In this document: one piece after another, positions 55,548 through 64,000 of the stretch
Layout of the letters: every line of letters begins with the position of its first letter
Position numbering within the stretch: the stretch's first letter is position 1
Source of the DNA: Chiridota heheva
Taxonomy: Eukaryota > Echinodermata > Holothuroidea > Apodida > Chiridotidae
DNA: 64,000 nt
NCBI GenBank assembly: GCA_020152595.1
Contig: JAIGNY010001673.1
Coordinates: 62,001 to 126,000, forward strand
Direction: 5' to 3'
Notes under the pieces: model-generated
Database searches by the model: none
Told to the model about the DNA's origin: nothing
What the model saw: the letters and a program-made list of their open reading frames with translations, nothing else
Made by a program: the position numbers and the translations under genes

Positions 55548-57915
55548 AAATAATAACACTGTCTACATATACATTAAAAGAGTATCATATAATAACACTG
55601 TCTACATATACACTGAGAGAGTATCATATAATAACACTGGTTACATATACACTGAGAGAGCATCATATAATAACACTGTCTACATATACACAGAGAGTAT
55701 CATATAATAACACTGGTTACATATACACTGAGAGAGATAATAACACTGTCTACATATACATTAAAAGAGTATCATATAATAACACTGTCTACATATACAC
55801 TGAGAGAGTATTATATAATAACACTGTCTACATATACACAGAGAGTATTATATAATAACACTGTCTACATATACATTAAAAGAGTATCATATAATAACAC
55901 TGTCTACATATACACTGAGAGAGTATTATATAATAACACTGTCTACATATACACAGAGAGTATCATATAATAACAGTCTACATATACACAGAGAGAGTAT
56001 CATATAATAACAGTCTACATATACACAGAGAGTATTATATAATAACACTGTCTACATATACACTGAGAGAGCATCATATAATAACACTGTCTACATATAC
56101 ACAGAGAGTATCATATAATAACACTGTCTACATATACACTGAGAGAGATAATAACACTGTCTACATATACACAGAGAGTATCATATAATAACACTGTCTA
56201 CATATACACAGAGAGAGTATCATATAATAACACTGTCTACATATACACTGAGAGAGCATCATATAATAACACTGTCTACATATACACTGAGAGAGCATCA
56301 TATAATAACACTGTCTACATATACACTGAGAGAGATAACAACACTGTCTACATATACACTGAGAGTATCATATAATAACACTGTCTACATATACACTGAG
56401 AGAGATAATAATACTGTCTACATATACACAGAGAGTATCATATAATAACACTGTCTACATATACACTGAGAGAGCATCATATAATAACACTGTCTACATA
56501 TACACAGAGAGTATCATATAATAACACTGTCTACATATACACTGAGAGAGTATTATATAATAACACTGTCTACATATACACTGAGAGAGCATCATATAAT
56601 AACACTGTCTACATATACACAGAGAGTATCATATAATAACACTGTCTACATATACACTGAGAGAGATAATAACACTGTCTACATATACACAGAGAGTATC
56701 ATATAATAACACTGTCTACATATACACAGAGAGAGTATCATATAATAACACTGTCTACATATACACTGAGAGAGTATTATATAATAACACTGTCTACATA
56801 TACACTGAGAGAGTATTATATAATAACACTGTCTACATATACACTGAGAGAGCATCATATAATAACACTGTCTACATATACACAGAGAGTATCATATAAT
56901 AACACTGTCTACATATACACTGAGAGAGATAATAACACTGTCTACATATACACAGAGAGTATCATATAATAACACTGTCTACATATACACTGAGAGTATC
57001 ATATAATAACACTGTCTACATATACACAGAGAGTATCATATAATAACACTGTCTACATATACACTGAGAGAGTATTATATAATAACACTGTCTACATATA
57101 CACTGAGAGAGTATCATATAATAACACTGTCTACATATACACAGAGAGTATCATATAATAACACTGTCTACATATACACTGAGAGAGATAATAACACTGT
57201 CTACATATACACTGAGAGTATCATATAATAACACTGTCTACATATACACTGAGAGAGCATCATATAATAACACTGTCTACATATACACTGAGAGAGATAA
57301 TAACACTGTCTACATATACACAGAGAGTATCATATAATAACACTGTCTACATATACACAGAGAGAGTATCATATAATAACACTGTCTACATATACACTGA
57401 GAGAGTATTATATAATAACACTGTCTACATATACACTGAGAGAGTATTATATAATAACACTGTCTACATATACACAGAGAGTATCATATAATAACACTGT
57501 CTACATATACACTGAGAGAGATAATAACACTGTCTACATATACACTGAGAGAGCATCATATAATAACACTGTCTACATATACACTGAGAGAGATAATAAC
57601 ACTGTCTACATATACACTGAGAGAGTATCATATAATAAAACTGTCTACATACACTGAGAGAGATAATAACACTGTCTACAAATACACTGAGAGAGATAAT
57701 AACACTGTCTACATATACACTGAGAGAGATAATAACACTGTCTACATATACACTGAGAGAGATAACAACACTGTCTACATATACACTGAGAGAGATAATA
57801 ACAGTCTACAGATATCATAATACTGTCTACATTTACACTGAGAGAGATAATAACACTGTCTACATATACACTGAGAGAGATAATAACACTGTCTACATAT
57901 ACACTGAGAGAGTAT
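55548..57915. repeat. Minisatellite of 33-39-bp units, about 63 copies
   Basis: The unit starts actgtctacatatacactga and ends gagagtatcatataataac. A 33-bp version lacks the tatcat part (gagagataataac). Long and short units alternate with repeated larger patterns, implying higher-order duplication. It fills most of the intron between HYR-1 and HYR-2. Confidence 0.96.
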
Positions 57916-58339
57916 CATTCATGAAACAGCAAACGGTTCTAAAATAGCTCATGAATTAAATGGTAGTTGTTTGGAAAGCGATATCCTTCGAGCTATAAAC
58001 AAATTGAAAATCGCTGTCTCAAACCAATACTGAGTTGAATACGGTAAATTATAACAGGAAATCCTATGAATTCAGAGACTAACATTTATTGGTCACTGCT
58101 GGTAAAGAAAGGATGAGAAACAGTGCATCAAGTGACACTCTGGGAACCTATCACTGGAAAAAGATATCAAGGTTGTCCGTGCTACACGTACTTGGACCAG
58201 GTGATTGGTCACACAGGATTGAAGAAGCAAAACCTACCAGCTATCCATGGACAACCAGGTCAAGTAAAGGAAATCAATCAATAAAGTCCGAGTTTGCTCA
58301 ACCTGATGATGATGATGTCTGAAATAAATAGGTACCTAC
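57916..58339. other. Intron sequence beside HYR-1
   Basis: A 77-codon plus-strand frame at 58089-58322 shows no domain. Nothing else was recognised. Confidence 0.45.
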
Positions 58340-58597
58340 CTTCAATTATTTCAATCCTAAATGAACAGGAGGCCTGGTTGGCCGATGAGTCTTCAAAGAT
58401 GTATGTCACTGTCTGCTCTCCGATAGGATAGAGGGCGCCAGGCTTACGATTTTGAGACACAATGACAACAGGATCGCCTGAATTATCCACTGCTGTAGGC
58501 TCTTGCCACGTGACAAAAGCGTAACCGTCAAACTCCGACGGCTGACTACGAACAGGAGATACTGGGCAACTGATTACCATGGGGGGTATGGTGTCAA
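58340..58597 (-). CDS. HYR domain exon 1 (canonical)
   Basis: 258-nt phase 1-1 exon, and the first HYR after the EGFs. The acceptor is gcattttcag and the donor is GTAGGT. Hallmarks are VDTIPPMVISCP at the start, VTWQEPTAVDNSGD in the middle, and IGEQTVTYIFEDSSANQASCSF at the end, giving the two cysteines expected to form the intradomain disulfide. The AVDNSG loop and the tail with a D..AN turn put it in the canonical HYR class. The strand ends RIEIIEG, slightly unlike the usual FTVTVxG. Confidence 0.9.
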
Positions 58598-58861
58598 CTG
58601 AAAATGCAAAGACGAAATACAAGCAATAACAAGACGGCAAAAATTACAAATATTTGCTTGATCACAAACTAAAAGTCTTTCTGATTATTATTATTCTTTT
58701 ACTGTAAAATGATCAGATCAATTTGAATATGGATTGTTTTTGAAAAATTAAAGAATATAGCATCAAAACTAGAACGGTAAATACCGTCATGTGTGCGAAT
58801 GCCCATACAAATTGACACCCATATCATATGAGCCAGCCAATATGAAAATAGCATCTTACAC

Positions 58862-60285
58862 TAAGTCCCACATGGCATCCTATATCCCACACGGCATTCC
58901 ATCCCATGTTCCACATGACATCCCATCCCATCCGTTGTCCTTCGTGGCATTTCACCATATGTCCCACATGGCATTCCACCATATCTCCCACATGGCATCC
59001 CACCCCATGTCCCACATGACATCCCATCCCATCCCATCCCTTGTCCCATGTGGCATTCCACCATATGTCCCACATGACATCCCATCCCATCCCATCCCAT
59101 CCCTTGTCCCATGTGGCATTCCACCATATGTCCCACATGGCATCCCACCCTATGACCCACATAGCATCCCACTCTACGTCCCACATGGATCCCATCCCAT
59201 GTGCCAAATGACATCCCACCACATGTCCCACATGACATTCCATCCCATGCCTTGTCCCACATACCATTCCACCATAGCTCCCACATGGCATTCCACCACA
59301 CAATATGTCTCACATGGCATTCCACCATATGTCCCACATGGCATCCCATCCTATGACCCACATAGCATCCCACTCTACGTCCCACATGACATCCCATTCC
59401 ATGTGCCAAATGACATCCCACCACATGTCCCACATCCCATCCCATGCCTTGTCCCACATAGCATTCCACCATAGCTCTCTCATGGCATTCCACCACACAA
59501 TATGTCTCACATGGCATTCCACCATATGTCCCACATGGCATCCCACCCTATGTCCCACATGGATCCCATCCTACATGTTCCACATTAATCCAACCATATG
59601 GACCACATGACATCCCTCCCTATGTCCCACATGGCATCCCTCCCTGTGTCCCACATGGCATCTCTCCCTATGTCCCCCATGGCAACCCACCATATGTCCT
59701 GTATCAGTGGCTTCCAACCCGTCCCACATGGCATTCCACCTTATGTCCCACATTGGATCCCACCATATGTTCCACATGGTATCACTCCCTATGTCCCAAT
59801 GACATCCTACTTTGTCCCACATGGCATCAAACTCCATGTCCCATGGCCTCCTACCCTATGTCCCACATAGCCTCCTACCCTATGTCACACATGGCATCCC
59901 AACCTATGTCACACTCTGTGTAACTTGTGGCATCCCACCCCATCCTACTTTGTCCCACATGGCATCACATTCCATGTCCTCATGGCCGCCTACCCTATGT
60001 CCCAAATAGCCTCCTACCCTATGTCACACATGGCATCCCAACCTATGTCACACTCTGTGTGTGACTCGTGGCATCCCACTCCATGTCCCACATAGCATCC
60101 CACCCCATGTCCCACATGACATTCTAAGTCCCACATGACATCCCATCCCATGGCATTCCACCCTGTCCCGCATGGCATTCCACCATATATCCTACATGGC
60201 ATTCCACTCTGTTCCACATGGCATCCCACCCCATGTCCCACATGGCATCCCAACCCATGTCCCAATGTCCCACATCACATACCAT
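58862..60285. repeat. Imperfect 21-24-bp minisatellite, about 60 copies
   Basis: The unit is about tcccacatggcatcccacca plus tatg, variable in both length and sequence, with larger blocks repeated (for example around 59130-59290 and 59330-59480). It lies in the intron between EGF-B and HYR-1. Several frames on both strands stay open (HVGHMV minus) by composition. Confidence 0.93.
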
Positions 60286-60334
60286 ATGATCCATAAGAAG
60301 TCTCATCCCAGCTATCACAATCCCTGATTGAGCA

Positions 60335-60470
60335 TACTATGTATGAAAGTATCAGTTCATATAATAACTTATATGCAAATGCTTGTTGAATAAGAAAAAA
60401 AAGGTGGAGTCAAAATATTATGCCTGATATAGCCTTTGGTGAATACCACATGGTATATATTATATGTCCC
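60335..60470. mobile_element. Dispersed repeat family F, partial copy
   Basis: Shares agtatcagttcatataat, ttatatgcaaatg and atgcctgatatagcctttgg with the two larger copies. It is truncated on both sides. Confidence 0.6.
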
Positions 60471-60822
60471 GTATGGCCCCCATCCACGTCTCACATGGTA
60501 TCTCTCCCTATGTTTATAAGCAGTCACATCCTGTCACACTCCCTGACTGAGCATACTAAATAAAAAAAGTCTGGTCAGTTCATATACTGTAGCAACTTTA
60601 TGCAAATGACCACAATAATAAAGGTGGAGTTTAATAATCATGCCTGATACAACCGTTGGTCCCCAAATATTTTAAAGAATTTTAAATATCATGTGCTACG
60701 AGAAAGACGCTTGAGAATCTCTGAAAAATATTGGAAAATTATATCATTTTACAATTATCTTCTAAGGAAATATCAAATGTTTTGTAGACTTTTTAAGGAA
60801 ACTAGTCTTCAATCTGTCTTAA

Positions 60823-60923
60823 CCCTTACTCTACCACCCAATGATATTATCGCTGTTTTGGGTGTTCTATCTTTGGCCTCGCCTCCCGAGCGCATTTTCA
60901 AAAAAGTGATGGTAGAGTAAGGG
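60823..60923. mobile_element. piggyBac-like MITE, left member of a composite
   Basis: 101 bp, starting cccttactctacca and ending with its exact reverse complement tggtagagtaaggg, flanked on both sides by TTAA (60819-60822 and 60924-60927). TTAA targets and CCC-starting inverted ends are piggyBac hallmarks. Confidence 0.8.
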
Positions 60924-61067
60924 TTAATTAACCCGCGACAAATGCGCCAACTCGAAAATATAAGCAGCATGGTCCCGGTGGGCGGCCCAGCGGGTCCCAG
61001 AAGCGGAACGGGCCCGGCTCTGCTGCCTGAAAGACAGAGGACCCTTCAATAATCATGCCTTCATTAA

Positions 61068-61169
61068 CCCTTACTCTACCACGCGGCGATATTATCACCG
61101 TTTTGGGTGCCCCATCTTTGGCCCCACCTCCCGAACGCATTTTCAAAAAAAGTGCTGGTAGAGTAATGG
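61068..61169. mobile_element. piggyBac-like MITE, right member of a composite
   Basis: 102 bp and closely similar to the left member, in the same orientation, with TTAA on both sides (61064-61067 and 61170-61173). Its right inverted repeat carries one mismatch (gagtaatgg for gagtaaggg). Confidence 0.8.
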
Positions 61170-61375
61170 TTAAGTGTCTCTGAAAAACTAACATTTTGTA
61201 AGGAAATTTAAACCTTCTATAAGGATAACTGAAGAAGTTTTAACTTTTCTGAGAATCTCTGAAGAAACTGTAGCATTTTTTGAGGAATTTTCAGGAAAAA
61301 TTGTAGACGGGCGGACAGACGAGACCGCCATTACATGGGCTCGCATTATGCTTCGCATGTTCACCAATAAAAGGG

Positions 61376-61610
61376 AGTGCAGTAGTAGAGTGGTTAGGGC
61401 TTTGGTCCCATACTCAAATGGTACCGGGATAGAATCTCAGCCAGGGCACCGCGCTGTGTCCTTTAGCAAGACACTTTATCCCATTTGATCGAGTTCACTC
61501 AGCTGTAAAATGAGTACCAGTTTTGGCTGGAGAATTAATATGCAATGGTGTCCCATCAAGGGGAGTCAAGAAATCTCACTGGCATAGCATCATGAAACAA
61601 TGGCTCTATA
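61376..61610 (+). mobile_element. tRNA-derived SINE, second family
   Basis: The tRNA-like head has box A-like tagtagagtggttaggg (61383-61399) and box B-like gggatagaatctc. Next is the agcaagacactttatccca segment, common to many deuterostome SINEs. The 3' end merges into the 25-bp array. Confidence 0.78.
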
Positions 61611-62325
61611 AGACCTCAAGGCTTCTGGATCTATAAGACCTCAAGGCTTCTGGCTCTATAAGCCCTCAAGGCTTCTGGCTCTATAAGCCCTCAAGGCTTC
61701 TGGCTCTATAAGACCTCGAGGCTTCTGGCTCTATAAGACCTCAAGGCTTCTGGCTCTATAAGACCTTAAGGCTTCTGGCTCTATAAGACCTCAAGCCTTC
61801 TGGCTCTATAAGCCCTCAAGGCTTCTGGCTCTATAAGCCCTCAAGGCTTCTGGCAAGCCCTCAAGACTTCTGGCTCTATAAGACCTCAAGGCTTCTGACT
61901 CTATAAGCCCTCAAGGCTTCTGGCTCTATAACACCTTAAGGCTCCTGGCTCTATAAGCCCTCAAGGCCTCTGGCTCTATAAGACCTTAAGGCCTCTGGCT
62001 CTATAAGCCCTCAAGGCTTCTGGCTCTATAAGCCCTCAAGGCCTCTGGCTCTATAAGCCCTCAAGGCTTCTGGCTCTATAAGCCCTCAAGGCTTCTGGCT
62101 CTATAAACCCTCAAGGCTTCTGGCTCTTAAGACCTCAAGGCTTCTGGCTCTATAAACCCTCAAGATTTCTGGCTCTATAGGACCTCAAGGCTTCTGGCTC
62201 TATAAGCCCTCAAGGCTTCTGGCTCTATAAGACCTCAAGACTTCTGGCTCTATAAGCCCTCTAGGCTTCTGGCTCTATAAGCCCTCAAGGCTTCTGGCTC
62301 TATAAGCCCTCAAGGCTTGATGGGA
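61600..62325. repeat. 25-bp minisatellite, about 28 copies
   Basis: The unit is ctataagccctcaaggcttc plus tggct. The first unit is the end of the preceding SINE, so the array appears to have grown from the SINE tail. Confidence 0.94.
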
Positions 62326-62554
62326 TTTAACTTTTTACTTCAATTCAAAATAAAGCAAGGAGATACAAATAAACTGGTGTTACCAGCATCTTATAAATCA
62401 GTTTAATGATGATATGTTCCTTATATACCTAATTGTCACAATATAGGCATTAAAATATTTAGTTTTAGTTTTCACATAGCATACTAATATACCTTAAAAA
62501 GCTACTGCGTGTATATCATAACAAATTAAAAGGAACTGAATATAAAATTCTTAC
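62326..62554. other. Unclassified intron next to EGF-B
   Basis: AT-rich, nothing recognised. Confidence 0.6.
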
Positions 62555-62671
62555 TTTCTGTATTACTGCACGTTACTCCAAATTGATTGTCCTCACATAA
62601 GCACATGAAATAGTATGCAAAGCTGACACACTGACCATTGACACAGGGGCTACTAGAGCAGGGGTCAAAAT
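62555..62671 (-). CDS. EGF-like exon B
   Basis: 117-nt phase 1-1 exon encoding about 38 residues. Six cysteines have compact EGF spacing: FDPCSSSPCVNGQC, then MCLCEDNQFGVTC. DPC at the start and CVNGQC in the middle are typical of non-calcium EGF modules. The acceptor is tcttttag and the donor is GTAAGA. It joins in frame to EGF-A upstream and to HYR-1 downstream. The DNQFG stretch replaces the usual GYxG turn with a single glycine, so the last loop is slightly atypical. The frame stays open into the intron for a few codons only. Confidence 0.84.
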
Positions 62672-62715
62672 CTAAAAGAAAAGATATATAAGTTTTCACA
62701 TTGTTCAAAATTTTC

Positions 62716-63806
62716 AACAGCAAGTGTAACAACACAGTAACAAAACAACTGCAAGTGTAACAACACAGTAACAACAAAAACTGCAAGTGTAACAACACAG
62801 TAACAAAACAACTGCAAGTGTAACAACACAGTAACAAAACAACTGCACGTTTAACAACACAGTAACAAAACAACTGCAAGTGTAACAACACAGTAACAAA
62901 ACAACTGCAAGTTTAACAACACAGTAACAAAACAACTGTAAGTGTAACAACACAGTAAGAAAACAACTGCAAGTTTAACAACACAGTTTCAAAACAACTA
63001 CAAGTGTAACAACGCAGTAAGAAAACAACTGCAAGTGTAAGTTTAACAACACAGTAACAAAACAACTGCAAGTTTAAGAGTTTAACAACACAGTAACAAA
63101 ACAATTGCAAGTTTAACAATATGGTAACAAAACAACTGAAAGTTTAACAACACAGTAACAAAACAACTGCAAGTTTAACAGTTTAACAACACAGTAACAA
63201 AACAACTGCAAGTTTAACGGTTTAACAAGACAGTAACAAAACAACTGCAAGTTTAACAACACAGTAACAAAACAACTGCAATTTTAACAACACAGTAACA
63301 AAACAACTGCAAGTTTAACAACACAGTAACAAAACAACTGCAAGTTTAACAACACAGTAACAAAACAACTGCAAGTTTAACAACACAGTAACAAAACAAC
63401 TGCAAGTGTAACAACACAGTAACAAAACAACTGCAAGTTTAACAACACAGTAACAAAACAACTGCAAGTTTAACAACACAGTAACAAAACAACTGCAAGT
63501 TTAACAACACAGTAACAAAACAACTGCAAGTGTAACAACACAGTAACAAAACAACTGCAAGTTTAACAACACAGTAACAAAACAACTGCAAGTTTAACAA
63601 CACAGTAACAAAACAACTGCAAGTTTAACAACACAGTAACAAAACAACTGCAAGTTTTAACGGTTTAACAAGACAGTAACAAAACAACTGCAAGTTTAAC
63701 AACACAGTAACAAAAGAACTGCAAGTTTAACAACACAGTAACAAAACAACTGCAAGTTTAAGAGTTTAAGAACACAGTAACAAAACAACTGCAAGTGTAA
63801 CAACAT
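62716..63806. repeat. 31-bp minisatellite, about 34 copies
   Basis: The unit is aagtttaacaacacagtaac plus aaaacaactgc, with a gtgtaac or gtttaac variant and some inserts (gtttaacagtttaac, gtttaagagtttaac). It fills the intron between the two EGF exons. Confidence 0.95.
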
Positions 63807-63831
63807 CTTAAAAATGTAACAATCCACTTAC

Positions 63832-63987
63832 ATATGATGCTGCAGTCTTGGCCAATGAAACCCACTTGACAGTCACAGAAGTAACCTAGGTCTTGGTTGT
63901 AACTTTGGTAACTGTTGAAGCAATCGGCTCCATTCATACATTTATCCTGACCTTGGATGGAACATACATCTTTTTCTGGCGCAACAG
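63832..63987 (-). CDS. EGF-like exon A
   Basis: 156-nt phase 1-1 exon. The acceptor follows a T-rich tract (ttcattttag) and the donor is GTAAGT. It encodes about 52 residues with six cysteines in EGF order: DVCS, KCMNG, DCFN, then FCDCQVGFIGQDC. The spacing between cysteines 3 and 4 is wide (about 14 residues including SYQSYNQD), longer than in a compact EGF. The CDC and GFIGQDC ending is the usual EGF C-terminal loop. This is the most upstream exon in the window, so further EGF or other domains probably lie above 64000. A calcium-binding type is unlikely because no DxDE-type start is seen. Confidence 0.82.
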
Positions 63988-64000
63988 CTAAAATGAAAAG

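Larger units (their letters stand above)
60545..61365. mobile_element. Dispersed repeat family F, copy 2
   Basis: Colinear with 46655-47125 but interrupted by the composite TTAA element at 60823-61169. It ends tgcttcgcatgttcacc. Confidence 0.7.
2410..63987 (-). other. Giant EGF + HYR-domain gene, partial (25 exons in window)
   Basis: Seen: 25 minus-strand exons (2 EGF-like, 23 HYR) with AG acceptors and GT donors, all phase 1-1 and together about 6.1 kb of coding sequence in 61.6 kb. Known: HYR modules occur in echinoderm hyalin and in other extracellular proteins, fold like immunoglobulin domains and mediate adhesion. Inferred: a secreted or surface matrix protein with a fibrous HYR array. 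The signal peptide and C-terminus are outside the window, or unrecognised at the low end. No exon-intron evidence beyond splice signals is available, so alternative splicing cannot be judged; any exon except HYR-15 could be skipped without shifting the frame. It could be hyalin itself or a hyalin-like paralogue, so no symbol is given. Confidence 0.85.

Noticed and set aside
58791-59610. Long histidine- and cysteine-rich frames on both strands (227 and 226 codons)
   Set aside because: They follow the 21-24-bp tccc-acatgg array and stay open only because of unit composition. No splice sites or domains.
62526-63119. Cysteine- and valine-rich minus-strand frames upstream of EGF-B
   Set aside because: They are translations of the 31-bp minisatellite in the EGF-A/EGF-B intron.
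61612-63806. CRISPR-like regular repeats
   Set aside because: Units are contiguous tandem copies with no unique spacers, in a eukaryotic intron.

Overview
The window comes from an animal nuclear genome. About 90% of it is intron and repeat. It holds the middle of one very large minus-strand gene, and both ends of that gene lie outside the window. Reading down from base 63987, there are two EGF-like exons followed by 23 single-exon HYR (hyalin repeat) domains, the last ending at 2410. Every exon has usable splice signals and the same phase (2 nt + whole codons + 1 nt, so 1-1), which is the classic arrangement for exon-shuffled extracellular proteins. The HYR expansion together with DIRS-like, L2/CR1-like and RNase H-bearing LINE remnants, tRNA-derived SINEs and many MITEs suggests an invertebrate deuterostome, most likely an echinoderm (hyalin-type genes) or possibly a hemichordate or amphioxus. 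This placement is inference, because no species-specific marker is visible. No bacterial features, operons, CRISPR, rRNA or free-standing tRNA were seen.

Layout in gene order (high to low coordinates). 63987-62555: EGF-A and EGF-B, separated by an intron filled with a 31-bp minisatellite. 62325-58862: 25-bp array, SINE, a composite TTAA element and a 24-bp array. 58597-54211: HYR-1 to HYR-3 (canonical), with a 2.4-kb array of 33-39-bp units between HYR-1 and HYR-2. 53883-25261: HYR-4 to HYR-14, a block of a variant HYR type, whose introns carry MITEs, an L2-like 3' end, a DIRS-like 5' fragment (43840-46085), a 25-bp array, a 52-bp array of about 2.7 kb, and a 6.9-kb degenerate DIRS-like element (27771-34710). 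24300-2410: HYR-15 to HYR-23 (canonical again), with 18-, 23- and 39-bp arrays, two LINE copies with RNase H remnants and a second DIRS-like element (8370-13530). HYR-15 carries a one-base insertion that breaks its frame. Below 2410 no further exon is recognised.

The gene product is expected to be a secreted or cell-surface fibrous matrix protein, with each HYR exon folding as one Ig-like beta-sandwich module. Everything else in the window is intron content. The most notable signals there are the concentration of unrelated minisatellites in the introns, a 63-bp duplication flanking one dispersed repeat, a composite piggyBac-like element with a matching empty site 14 kb away, and DIRS termini that carry mirrored consensus splice-donor motifs.
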